The position numbers were made by a program, and so were the translations under genes. The notes under the pieces are model-generated. The model had not been told where the DNA came from. It searched no databases and saw nothing but the letters and a program-made list of their open reading frames with translations. A stretch of DNA of 64,000 nucleotides from Aphrophora alni (lineage: Eukaryota > Arthropoda > Insecta > Hemiptera > Aphrophoridae): assembly GCA_963513935.1 (NCBI GenBank), contig OY740777.1:13317092-13381091 (forward strand), written 5' to 3'. Numbering within the stretch: the first letter of the stretch is position 1; every line of letters begins with the position of its first letter. Shown piece after piece: positions 50,141 through 61,559 of the stretch.

Positions 50141-53100
50141 CCTGTTATTCCTGTGATTATTCAGTTTAGGTGCTGCATACAATTACAAGAAAACAATCAA
50201 TTTATTCAGAAATAAATAACTAGAAATTTTGTAATTACACTTCAATGAGATGAAACGTCTTCTGCGTTATATAAAATAGTAAAAAAAAAACATAACTGAT
50301 CAAATGTTTTTAAATAATTATGTTTTCAGTTTTGGTAAATAATTGTCCTTTCAGAAAAATCTATATTTCCAAAACTAAGGTAAATATTACCCTTTGATAG
50401 AACCTGATATGGTTGAAGAAATAAATTTTTAAAAGCTCAAAATTATTTCAGTACTGTTACTAGAAAATGTTACTTTTCTGAAAAATGTAGTTGGGGAGAT
50501 GATGTGACCATCCCATCTGGGATACAGATAATGATCATCGATCATAACCAATATAACAGGATTTAAAGGTAGGTTTATTTTATTAATTATATAAAGTGGC
50601 CGGTAAGTATTGTACCAAACTTTCAGTGGTGATTCTGGACTTGTAATGAAAACGATTCTATAAACAGGTGGACAAAAACTATAAGTTCGTAGTTTAACAT
50701 TAATTGTAATAATTACTCATAAACAGTTTCAAAATGGTGTTAATTAAAATTTGTTTATTCTGAACATTATTCATTTTACAAACTATTTAGGAGATATGAA
50801 ATACATAAAACTTTTAATGCTGAACATTATATTGTTTTTATTGTATATTGAAGGGTAGTTGAGGTAAATATATTCTTGTTAATATACTAAAACACAAAAG
50901 AAACAATTCTTGGTCTTCTGTCTGTTCTTAAATAGGTAAAAAGTAGAGAAAATCCTTTAACATACAATAAATGCCAAATGTTTTGTGTCTTGTAAAATGT
51001 TTTGTAGATATCTGACGTCACGTATTTTAAATGATCGCCATTTAGAAACTGTTAACGGAACATAATTTGTGAACATTACAAACTAACCGTGAAAAGATAT
51101 CTTCTGTGTTGAAAAATACAAACAGAAAGACAGACATTTTTCCACATCTGTTTACACGAGTTTTTCACTTATTTTTATGTCCAGGATCGCTTTCTGAAAT
51201 TTACATATATGTATTTTTGTTCGTGTAGGGCCTATACGCATATCAACGAGTTGTCAAATATTAGTAGAGTTAGATTGTACAAATATTGACCAACCTGTAA
51301 AAAATGAACCAAATTTTGTGTAGACGTTTAGTTTTATAATTAATTCCAGTGAGTCAAAGATAGTTTTTTTAAAAATCGACTTTTTTAAAACGTTCACAAT
51401 AGTTTAAAGATTTGATTTTACCGTCGCAAAACATTAAAATACAATTCTAACGAGGTCACATGTTTAAATAAAAAACTAGTATTCCTGTATTTTCAAAGCT
51501 AAAAAATCTAATAACAAAAAAAATCTTTAAAATGTGTTTAACATGACTAAAATAATTTATCAACATTTTTTTTTAATATAATAATTTATACCATAAAATC
51601 ATTCTAACTTTATTTAACAAATAATTATATTTATTTTGTTAAAAACTTCTTTTTTTATATAGGAAGTCTGTAATACTAAAGTGTACATTTTTGATAAAAG
51701 GTGGTTTTTTTTTTTTTTTAAATGCGATAAACGTTTATTATTTATAATTACATTCCAAATTTATAAATGTGAAATTATATTCAGAGTTTCATCAACATAC
51801 GTTTAGTAATTAACTGTAATGAGCTACGCTTGAAGAAACTTCATTACACAAATTAATTTTAAAAATCACTTTATTTGTGCAACTGTCAGTAGGGTTTGCG
51901 TGTATATAACAACTAAGGAAACTTCGTTTTGTATTTGTGTTACACAAAGTGATTTTTTTGTGGAAAATTGTATTTTAGTTCATTTCGTTAAAGTTTAGTA
52001 GTTCTTGAATAAATCTCTTGCTTGTTTTCACGATGTACAAAACTATGTAGAAGGCACTTCTTTTCAGAACTAATGTTTAAAACATAAACAAGTATTCCAG
52101 TATTTTTGGAACTAAAATAGCATAAATTAACTTCTTCATTAAATTCATTATTAGATGTTTAATGAAAACATATTCTAAAATGTATTACCATTAATTAACA
52201 AAATTTATTAATAATTCTTACAATTATTCAGATGTTTAAAAAAATAATATATTATAACGCAAATTTGTTCTTATAGTTTATCGAAACAAATAATTAGACG
52301 TATATTGTTCATATATATATTTTTTTTAAATTAGCAAGTCTGTGATAAAATGTAAACATTTGCTTTTTCAATCGCAAAATGTTCATTAATTGCAATTATC
52401 ATTCAAATCGTCAATATCTAAATTGCGAAGTTTTGAATTGGAACGCCTCTGAAGAAATTTTGAAATCTGAGGTAAACAATTTTTGACACCCAGAAATGAT
52501 CACTAGTTTTTTCTACCGTCCGGATATGTGCGTCAAAAATTTATCTTAACATTTTATAACCTAAAAAAACTATTTATTTCGTGCACAGCGATAGAAGAAG
52601 AAATAAATCGTATAAAACATTGCACAAACTGTCTCACTCACCAATCTAGAAAACCAAATAAAAACTAATCTTCACAAAAAAATATTAGTTTCGTTGTTCT
52701 TAAAATCAATCAAAAATGAATCATAGACGAAATTGATATTAAATACATATTGTATATAGCCATATATATATATATATATAAAAGGGTCTAAACTACCCTT
52801 CTTTTGTGTCATAAACGCGTCCTCAACATTTCTGATTAAAATTAAGTTGAGCGTTGAACATTTAATCACTAAAATTTGAGCGAAATTGTCAGAGCAGATT
52901 TTGAAATATTATGTAATTTTTAATCGAGAGGATGTGATTTTTTCCTTTGTTTAGAAATGGCACAACAAATATGTTCGGATGCAGAGAAATTAGATAAAAA
53001 TCCTTAAAGCTGTGTTTGATAAAAACGTATTTTTTGTTTGTTTTAAAATCTCCCCCCCCCCACGCTTTAGCTGAACACTACAGACAGAAAACTTCTTATA

Positions 53101-53590
53101 AAGTTCATATAATTTGCATACATGCATCTACAACGGAGTGATTTTACTGCACACAAAACTACTACTCTATATTTAGTAGTTTTTTTTTTATATTAACACA
53201 CAGATTATAACTCAAACCGTTTGAGATAAGACGACATTTATATAATTACATTTAATTATACGCTTAAACGTCACCGTGCATGCAAACTGATTATCATAAG
53301 TCATAAAATGATACTAAATGTTAGGTAAATATAAATTGCGTAGTTCCAACTGTCGCCGCCCGGAATATGGAGCGCTCTTCAACAAATAATGTGAAATTAA
53401 TGATGTGCGTTTTGTTTCTATAATTAATTTATGTTAATTTATAAATTAATATGCAGTGCACAAACTCTTCTATAAAACCCTTTTAATACTAATTCAAAAT
53501 TATTCGCATTAATTACATTTATCACTATAATTTCTTATGGAAGATTATTTGGTGTAGAGATTATTTGGTAGAAAGCCCCACCCTTCACAT
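50141..53590. other. AT-rich non-genic DNA
   Basis: No gene recognised. 52,618 has CATTGCACAAACTGTCTCAC, a copy of the dispersed motif seen at 14,131 and 23,798. TCGCCATTT at 51,047 is the common motif. Short (TA)n runs lie at 52,313 and 52,763. Nothing else supported. Confidence 0.55.
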
Positions 53591-54830
53591 TTTTTTTCTT
53601 TTTTTTTCAATTTGTTTTTCTCCCTAAAAGTTATTTTTGAAGTCATCTGTGGAGTTTCTTTTATTGTATTATATTTTATTACATTTATTTAAAAACTAGG
53701 CATGAGAGCCTATCTAGCAATGTACATTTCATATTAAATGTCACTATTGGCCGGAATATCACCCACTGATGCACTCCTCATAACTATACACATAATTTCA
53801 TGTGTAAATAATTACTTGCACTTATCAAAGTTCAAAAGGCTACGTTCTCTTCAGCCGGCGTATCTCCCCAGAGCAGTTGTGTAAACAATTCATTTCAGAA
53901 CTTTCATGTTGAAGTCTTTGTTTTTGCTTCTCTGCAAACCTTTTTATTTCTTCCGCGACGGTGTTCATCTTGAGATCACGATGAACCAGGGTGCATTAAC
54001 AATGCTCCGCAGAACCTTATTCTGAAAAGTTTGTATAATATTTACATTTGTCTTCTTCGTACAACCCCACAACTGTATTCCATAGGTCCACATTGGTTTC
54101 AACATTCACCCATAGAGAAGGAGTTTATTGTGTAGGTCCCAAGTAACCAGTACATCTTCCTGCATTGCATATTTAATTCTACCTTATTCTTTGTAACATG
54201 CTCCTTCCAGTGTAGCTTTGCATCAAGTGTCACACCCAAGTATGTAGCAGTATTAGCTGGAATTACTAAGTAGGAATTTATTTTAATAAGAATTGGATTT
54301 ATTTTTCTGGTTTTAAAATTAACATAGTTTGACTTATATTCGTTTAATTTTATTCTCCACTACTTTATCCAGACGCTAACTCTATCAATCGATCTTCGTA
54401 ATTAGTGTGTTGTCTCCTCCACATTGTTACCGTTCGCGAAGATTGCTGTGTCATCAGCAAAAGACGCAATAATTGTCTCATTTTCTTGAGGAATGTTGCT
54501 GGTGTATAAGAGATAGATCAAGGGTCTATGGACACTTTCTTGTGGTATCCCCGCTGAAATACTCTTCAATTCAGAATACCCTCCTTTGTGCTTAACTGTG
54601 AAACATCTTTCTGACAGATAAAATTCCAGAATCCGACAAATCAGCTCTGGAAGATCACGTTGCAGTTTAAAGATTAATCCCTTGTGCCAGACCTTGTCGA
54701 ATACTTTAGCAACATCTAAAAAACACCGGGAACATATTTTGCGTTACTCCAAAGCTTTTTTATTACATGTGTGATTCTGTGTACTTGTTCTGTAGTTGAG
54801 TGTTTATCTCTAAAGCCAAACTGGTGATAA

Positions 54831-54959
54831 GGTTAGGTTAGGTTAGGTTATGTTAGGTTAGGTTAGGTTAGGTTAGGTTAGGTTAGGTTAGGTTAGTTTA
54901 GGTTAGGATATGTTAGGTTAGGTTAGGTTAGGTTAGGTTAGGTTAGGTTAGGTTAGGTT
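54831..54959 (+). repeat. TTAGG telomere-type array inside the Jockey RT coding region
   Basis: About 26 GGTTA pentamers with three variants (TTATG, TAGTTTA, AGGATATG). On the minus strand the retroelement reads ...RIIEEKQLIS, then CCTAA repeats, then YHQFGFRDKHST. In intact Jockey proteins only one to three residues separate the equivalents of QLI and HQFGFR. The array is therefore inserted at, or expanded from, this point in the coding sequence, with essentially no retroelement sequence lost. Confidence 0.93.
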
Positions 54960-56125
54960 GAGAGATCAGTTGTTTTTCTTCGATGATTCGTTTAAGACGT
55001 TTCTTCAGTAATTTTTCAAAAATCTTTGATATAGTTGGCAACCAGGAGATTGGTCGGGATGTTGATTTATCATTGGGATCTTTTCCCGGTTTGAGAATTA
55101 TAATCACTTCTGTAATCTCTCACTGTCTTGGGAAATACCTTAGCATAAACGTGGCGTTAATAAGGTGAAGAAATTGTTTCATTGCTTTATACGGCAATCC
55201 TTTTAACACCTCATTCGTGATCAGATCATAACTTGGGGTTTTTGTATCCTTGATGTTTTAAATATCATTTTTAAGTTCATTGTATGATACTTTACAAATT
55301 TGAAATTCATTCTTGTTCTTGATTGTTGTTATATTTTTATTCACTGTCTGTCTATAAAGTGGCTGGAAGGTTTTCTCTAGGTATTCAGCAAACAAATCTG
55401 CCTTTTCTTTAACACTTTAAGCCCACGTATTGTCATTTTTCCTGATTGGTGGAACTAGGATATTAAGCATTTTAAGATTTTTAGTAGCTTGAGTTCACTT
55501 TCCTTATCATCTGAAAGGATTTCAAGGTATCTAGCATGAATTAATTTCTAATAGTTTGTAGTATATTTGTGAGTTTCGGGCTAATACGATTCAGTTCAGT
55601 TTTATGTTGAGGAACTTGAGTTTGCTGCTATTTTAGCATTTTTCTTTTACTAACAAATTCTAGCACATCAAGTGGATGGATTGCGGTATCTTTTAGTTAC
55701 TTGAGGTGTAGTCTATTCTTCCATGCTGCTTGCTGGATATTAACAACCAATAATCCAACTTCTTCCTCGAGGTGCCTTGGTGCTTTAAAGGAAACATGCA
55801 GTACAATATTATCTTCAAGTTCATCTCTGACACCTTCCCAGTTAGTCCTGATATTAGTCTCTGTGTGGTTCTTCTTTTTGTATTATGCTCTAACTAATTG
55901 TTAAAATAATAGGAGAGTGATCAAAGTCCAAATCAAAACTTCCAATCACATTAGTTGTCAGATACGCCATTTACCACAATGAAGTCAATAAAATCGGTTA
56001 TCTTTCTTGGATCTGAAGGTCATTAAGTTGGTTTACCAGTTTAAAAGAAGACGCATTTTACCTCTTTACTTGCTTCATATAACTCTCTACTCTTTGCATT
56101 AGTAAGTCGAGATCCCAAAAAAGTG

Positions 56126-56148
56126 TTTTTTTTTTTTTGTTTTTTTTT
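56126..56148. repeat. T-rich (A-rich on minus) tract inside the endonuclease region
   Basis: Thirteen T, one G, then eight or nine T. On the minus strand it lies right after GGDVNA and before the equivalent of WGSRLTN, replacing the conserved H..WGS residues with a Lys run. It is either local A-tract expansion or a small insertion. Confidence 0.8.
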
Positions 56149-56399
56149 GCATTAACATCACCTCCAAGAATGAAATTATCACCCAGCAGATCAAAAAGAT
56201 CCATGCAGTCTGCTTTCTATAAATTGTATCTTGGTGGACAATATATAGATGATACATTAAAGTGCTTATATTCTTCATGTACACATGAACAGTTGTAACT
56301 TGGATTACGTCAATTTTTATTTGAGTTTCCTCGTAGTGCTTGATACTATGTTTTATAATTACGGCAGGACTTCCCCTTGCTTTATCTGCTGGATGATTT

Positions 56400-56530
56400 G
56401 TGGAGTGCTCTACAGACTAAACGCGTGGACCGATTTTAATCACATTTGGATTTATTTTTTGGTCATATCAGAGTTATTTTTTTTAATTTTCTGACAACTC
56501 AAAAATTTAAGATATTTTAATAAAAAGACA
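56400..56530 (+). repeat. Partial GAGTCCAAAA-family repeat at the truncated 5' end of the Jockey remnant
   Basis: GTGGAGTGCTCTACAGACTA, AACGCGTGGACCGATTTTAA and TCACATTTGGATTTATTT match GTGCAGTGCTTTACAACTTT, AACCCGTGGACTGATTTTAA and TGAAATTTTGTATGTA at 59,431-59,476. The retroelement reading frame stops being recognisable just where this repeat begins (about 56,400-56,410). Confidence 0.55.
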
Positions 56531-57690
56531 CAAAATTACGATTTTTTCCTACTTTTAACGATTAGATATTCCTGAAACGTAGCGTCTAAGGAAACAAAAG
56601 GAATCTCTCCAAAAACAAAATGCTGATTTGTGACTTAATGGGGGGGGGGGTCATGGAGTGCTATAAAATACATAAATATTTTTAAATCATTCATATTTTA
56701 GTGAAATTTGAATATTTATGACCTAAACCCATAGCAAAATTGTAAGTCAAAAATTGTGTGTGTAATGAATAAATGGGAAAAAGTAAACCTCGGCTACAGT
56801 AGTTAAAAGCTGGGTTTTAATTAAATACGGTGAACTAAGGTCGTGTTCATCGAACAAGCAAAGCGAGTTTAGAATCTTTACTAAAGATTTTTTTTTTTCA
56901 CAAAGTTGTAACTTTCACTATTTATTGAGAACTATTGTAATTTTATTTTTAGTTTTGCTTTGTTCTTATTTGGTGTTCAGAAATGGCGAATGAGAAAGTT
57001 TCTGCAGTACTTTGTGCCAAATTTACTAAACAATTTATGTTTTTTTAATAAAGCCTAAGTTTGTTTCGCTTGTGGCATAAACTTTTTTAAACCTGAACTG
57101 TACTTGTTTAAACTAATTTGTTAAGCTACATTTCATCCTTTTTCAGTTATTGTGTTTTCTATTATTTCCTTAATTTTCGATTTTTACTGCTTCTGGATTA
57201 CTCTTCATTTGATCAAAATTGTTATAGCTACTTTTGAGAAATAATACTACAGCTTTACGGGCATTTTAGATATTCTTTTTACCGATAATGTTTCAACTAA
57301 TAATTTTTGAGAGATAGTAAACAATACGTTTTAATGAAACAGAATTTAATGAATGTCATTTTCAAACGGTTATAATAGAAACGTGATTAAATGTTGTGGT
57401 ACATTGCAAACTAATAATGTAAAATACTCTGAGAAATTTGATATTGATAACTCAAACTCTATTGAAATTTTTTTTTTAATTTCATATGTATAAGGGAACT
57501 ATTTAATTTTAATATTTCCTAAGTTTGACAGACTGATCGCAAAACGCCCTGTATGTGAAAAAGTAAAAGAAAGAATCTAATGCCTAACAATTTGTTGATT
57601 TCTTTTTTAAAACAGCTGATTTTATTAGTACGTATTTTTAAATAAAATTGTACACCAGATGATAAAAAAACAAATTTGCAATACACTTGT
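56531..57690. other. AT-rich non-genic DNA
   Basis: No gene recognised. A G10 homopolymer lies at 56,641. Nothing further supported. Confidence 0.5.
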
Positions 57691-57693
57691 TTA

Positions 57694-57925
57694 AAAACAT
57701 TTCTGTGACCAAGGTATCTTTATTGCTGAACATAATCGCTTAACATAGTTTTCTTGTATAAAAAAACATTTACCGGAAATGAAAGGATAATGCGAAAAGA
57801 CTTTAATGGCTGTATCAATTGTTAAGAAGACTTGAACAAGGTGTAAAAAGCGGAAATAGCATGTCGTAGAGTGCACTTCGTCACTGGAACTGAGGGGGGG
57901 GGGGTCTCTGAAGAGTGTCAATACT
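57694..57925 (-). pseudogene. Possible mariner-type transposase C-terminus, decayed
   Basis: The minus-strand frame holds LFRDPPPLSSSDEVHSTTCY, then VFLTIDTAIKVF, then GKCFFIQENYVKR. Mariner-family transposases end with a block of the type SDEEVxxxVxxWL...FFxxGIxxLxxRWxKCIxxxGDYVEK. The SDEV, FLT-I-D and KC...YVK elements appear in the right order with roughly the right spacing. A C11 tract at 57,893 (G on plus) interrupts the region before SSDEV, and the Trp residues are missing. No upstream catalytic region (DDD/DDE) could be read at 57,930-58,400. The resemblance is from memory and moderate; it could be chance. Confidence 0.35.
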
Positions 57926-59365
57926 TTACAAGTGGATATAATTTTATGTTGGACTTGAAAGATTTATTGTATTTGAGTGAAATAATAACAACATGTAATT
58001 TCTATGTGCGTAAGAAACAACATTTGTAATAGAAAATTGCAGATGTAAAGTTAGATATGGTTAATAACTTTAAATATTTCAAGGTTATGTGTTCCCACAT
58101 TTTCGTCTAATCTGCATCTAGAAAAAACTTCTGTGCAAAATATGCACTAAATTCTATGTGGGAAAAAAATGGCCAGAGATAAGATTTCAGTAAAGCTGTC
58201 GGATTTTGATAAAATAATTGTTACATATGGAGATGAAATTTTGAGTTACAGAATTGGTTTAGTTTCTTTTTAAGTAATACTCTAATTGCATATTATATTT
58301 AGAAACAAATGCTAAGCTGTTTTGGTTACAAGCTTAAAAAACTTAATTTAATGGTTTAAAAACCTTGAAAACCTGCCGGCTTTTCAGTTAGGTTATGTGT
58401 TAATTAGCAGGTAGATTTCTCGTCACCATTGTTCTAGTATACTCAACCAGATTTCCTTAACAATTTGAAATGCGGGGTCTATACTATAACTTTTTAAAGG
58501 AATGAACCTTTAACTAGTGGAGGGATGTCATTATCCTTATTGTAGCTCTTACAGACTTTAGAAATTAATTTTAAATATAGTAAGTTTACCAGAAGATTGT
58601 TAAAAAATTAGCGGCGTAAGTTCTCATAGATCAAATTTTCTTAGGCTAAAGTTTAATCGAAATTAACAAGAATGAACTAACAATTTTTTTAAGCGTTATA
58701 GAAGGGCAGTAAGAATTAAATAAATCATTTATGAGTGGGATTAGGTGAGAAAACCAGGACTACATTGTTGCATCTTTTAAATACGAGAGTCTTATTCCAG
58801 AGTCTTATTGAGAGTCTTATTGCATCTTTTTGTCTTCTTATTACAGTTAATTAAAAATTCCTTTTGGAAAAAGTCATCACATAAATTATAAATATACAAA
58901 AAGTGTCAAAATTATCATATGTAAAGGAAGGAGTGCCTGCAATGTTGCCACTTAACAGTAAACCAGACGAAAAAACATTCAAGATTCTATTATTTGTGTA
59001 ATTCTTGAAGGGGAAACATTGAACAGTTTTGAGGACCTTAAAAGGTTAGAGTATTTTGGGGACCTCTGTTATTTATTATTTTTCATTTATTTGGGAGTAT
59101 AATAAATGAAAAATATAATAAATAGGGAAATTGGTATGATTTGGTAAAAATTTTCGGTGAGAATTGGCAAAAAGACAACTTGTTTTGGAATTTAATTTTT
59201 AATAGAAATATTAGGTATATATTTTTGTTAATGTTGCCAACCTGGTTAACGATCTCTGCGTCATCCCGCAGGTATATTATTAAAATTATGAATTTTAATG
59301 TTATTTGATTTTTTACTTTAAAGTAGTACAGAGAAAATTGTAATATTAGTCAAAAAATCGTACTG
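57926..59365. other. AT-rich non-genic DNA
   Basis: No coding frame or RNA recognised. A short direct duplication of GAGTCTTATT near 58,786-58,823 is the only local structure noted. Confidence 0.5.
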
Positions 59366-59369
59366 TTTA

Positions 59370-59490
59370 AGGTCTCCTGAGTCCAAAAACTCGATTTAGA
59401 AATGATGTTTGTCGTGTGTGCAGTGCTTTACAACTTTAACCCGTGGACTGATTTTAATGAAATTTTGTATGTAAACATAGGCCTATTATT
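59370..59490 (+). repeat. Dispersed GAGTCCAAAA repeat, best-preserved copy
   Basis: CTCCTGAGTCCAAAAACTCG, ATTTAGAAATGATGTTTGTC, GTGTGTGCAGTGCTTTACAA, CCCGTGGACTGATTTTAATG and AAATTTTGTATGTAAACATA. Copies elsewhere share this order. A TAGGCCTA palindrome at 59,478 ends it. Confidence 0.6.
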
Positions 59491-59499
59491 GTTTAATCT

Positions 59500-60860
59500 C
59501 AGAACATTTCTTCATTTTTTGATACTAAAAATTTGGAGGTAAATTAAGAAAAAAACACAAAATTATGGTTATCTCAAAATTTTCTCCAACAATTCTGTCC
59601 AAGCGTTATTCAACGTAACGATGTCGGTAAACTCTCTGAAACTAATGGTTCGTGCGTTATCGGTAAAAACATAAAATTGGTCATTTGACTGTTTGTTATA
59701 AAATACGTAATTTCTCAAAATTGACTCAACCGATATCGTTCAAATTTTAGTGAAATGTCACTATTGAAAAGCAAAACTCTTAGTTTAATCACAGGTTAGA
59801 AAAATATCACTGTTAAGGATATTGATAAAAAAAAATCTGTCAGCCGCCGTAAAAACTGTCGATTTTAATGAAATACGATTAACGCTGAGAACGTGTTTAT
59901 GGCAAAAGCAAATAACGTTTTAGGTGCTATAAAAATATATAAATACTCTTTAAAGACTGAGTCTTTGGTTTATTTTCATTATTTGACAGATAACCATTGA
60001 ACCGACCTTTTAAAAGATTGGTTTATATTTGGTTTCAAGGATGGTAAATACGAAAGTTTGAGCAATATTTTTGTATAATTTATTTTCCAATCGATGATTT
60101 AAATCACATTTCCTCCCCCATAAATGACACGCGTGTTATGCATACAAAATGTCTACCAATGTCACCACACCTGACATACACCAGGATATAACAAATGACC
60201 TTGATGAATAAAAAGACATAATTAAATAAATGTTAATTAGAACTCTAGTAATAAATTTAAAAATAATTTTATCTCTGTCAGAGTAACATTTGCTATTAAC
60301 TCTCTTTTTAAAAAATTATGTCTATAAATATAATTGTTATGGACTCGAGTGACAGTATTTTCATGAGGGGAACTTAATAGATGCAATGAGTTATTCGTTA
60401 ATATTAACGAATAGTAAGATTTTATTATTTTCAATTCTTTACCCCTAATTTACATACACATAAGACAGGTCAATAATTTTATACTGTTTACCATAATGCG
60501 GAAATACTAGTTTTGTTTCGAGAATTATTAATCATATGTGTTCAACAATTTAACAAACTTGATCTAAATTTGTGGATATTTAACTTTGAAGATATTGATT
60601 TTTATGTACAACAATCTACAATCGAAGTAATTGTATTTGTAACAAAAAATGGTTTGATTAGGTTCTGCACTAAAAGATAAATTCTTCAAAAGTAAAAATT
60701 TTAAAAATACTGTCAAATGCGTGGATATGGCACATATTATTCGGGCGATAAACACCCTTAAAATGAGTGGACAAATGAAGATAGAAGCGCTAAAAATAAG
60801 GGTTTTATTTTTAATTGTTTTTCTTGTTGTTTAAAGTCGAAAAGCCTTTCAGTCATCATC
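59500..60860. other. AT-rich non-genic DNA
   Basis: Two short minus-strand frames (60,237-60,434; 60,564-60,755) have no recognisable motif. Nothing else supported. Confidence 0.5.
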
Positions 60861-60879
60861 GCCTAATAAAAAAGAAATT

Positions 60880-61515
60880 AAATACAGATCCCTAGCCCTC
60901 GAATACTTTAATAGCGTCAGGGTCAGAAGAGAACAAGAGTTGGTGAAACAAAAGTGATTATGAAAGATAAAAGGATAGGATCTAACCCAAAACTACTTGA
61001 AAATCCAGTGACGACTCCTCAGAATCTCCAAGCCGGTACTCACTATGCTGATTACTGAGCCCCTTAGGTCGGATATGAGAATATCAAAACTCATAGATGA
61101 GAAGGGCGCCGGGTGACTTCACAGTTGGAGAAATAACGTTAGAAGGAAGATTTTAGTTTCATGTCACTGGAGACAATAATATTGATTAATAATGACGTCA
61201 TTAGTACAATAAAGGAAAGGATACAGACAGGGAATCAGATATAAAATGCAATCCAGTTGTTTAGGAATCAACTTGCTACAAGAAATATTAAGCTCTAAAT
61301 GTACAAAAAGCAATTGTCACTTCTGGTTCAGAGTCTGAGTCTTGTATCACAGAAAAATACCTACAGAATCGTAAGAAAGGATGACTGGAGAGTGAAATTC
61401 AATTGAGAACTAGATAAGTTAGTCAAAGTTCATAATGTGGTTATATTTGTGAAGGATCAGCGAAGAAAGAAGTTTGGATATGTGAAGAAATGCCCACAAA
61501 GAAGCTGAAATAAGT
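60880..61515 (+). pseudogene. Decayed C-terminal tail of a second non-LTR reverse transcriptase
   Basis: Plus-strand frames around 61,168-61,510 read INNDVISTIKERIQTGNQI, then AIQLFRNQLATRNIKL, a stop, MYKKAIVTSGSESES (one frame shift), and RKDDWRVKFN, a stop, ELDKLVKVHNVVIFVKDQRR and KKFGYVKKC. This follows the post-RT block found in insect endonuclease/reverse-transcriptase proteins: YLGS-I...EIxxRIxxGNxxYxxL...LxxxTKxxLYKxxIxPxxxYGSExW...RRI...WRxRxNxEL...IxxxRLxWxGHV. At least two stops and one frameshift break it. Upstream, 60,895-60,960 encodes LEYFNSVRVRREQELVK, also found at 31,090. Whether it belongs to the same element is not shown. It is a different lineage from the Jockey remnant at 53.6-56.4 kb. 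Confidence 0.6.
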
Positions 61516-61559
61516 GCAAGAAGAACGTGCAGACTAAGACTTTAAGGTACTGATGACAA

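Larger units (their letters stand above)
53592..56410 (-). pseudogene. Jockey-like non-LTR retrotransposon, 5'-truncated and broken (endonuclease + reverse transcriptase)
   Basis: Read on the minus strand from 56,410 downwards. Endonuclease part: TNHPADKARGSPAVIIKHSI, then SSIYCPPRYNL, GDNFILGGDVNA (about 56,149-56,185), SRELYEA, DFIDFIVVNGVSDN and FDHSPIILTIS (about 55,915-55,945), an APE-type DxDHxPI motif. Linker: TNWEGVRDELED and IQQAAWKN. RT part: VKEKADLFAEYLEKVFQPL, LKPGKDPND, RPISWLPTISKIFEKLLKKR, HQFGFRDKHSTTEQVHRI, motif A VFDKVWHKGL (54,684-54,701), GIPQESVHRPLIYLLYTSNI (normally QGSVLGP), motif C FADDTA (54,450-54,461), ATYLGVTLDAKLHWKEHV. C-terminal: LKPMWTYGIQLWGC (54,064-54,101), LRSIVNAPWFI, AEEIKRFAEK, IRRLKRT. 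The order and wording are those of Jockey-clade ORF2. In-frame stops (after RKNDNTWA, MLRYFPRQ, VEETTH, VSVWIK), frameshifts, an A-rich tract and a TTAGG array inside RT make it dead. An A-rich tail ends at about 53,592. The first ~70 residues of the endonuclease are absent. Confidence 0.9.

Noticed and set aside
54831..54959. A chromosome end (true telomere)
   Set aside because: The array is 129 bp, has retroelement coding sequence on both sides, and is embedded 9 kb from the window edge.
54983..56494. Plus-strand ORFs at 54,983, 55,701 and 56,285
   Set aside because: They are antisense shadows of the minus-strand Jockey remnant.
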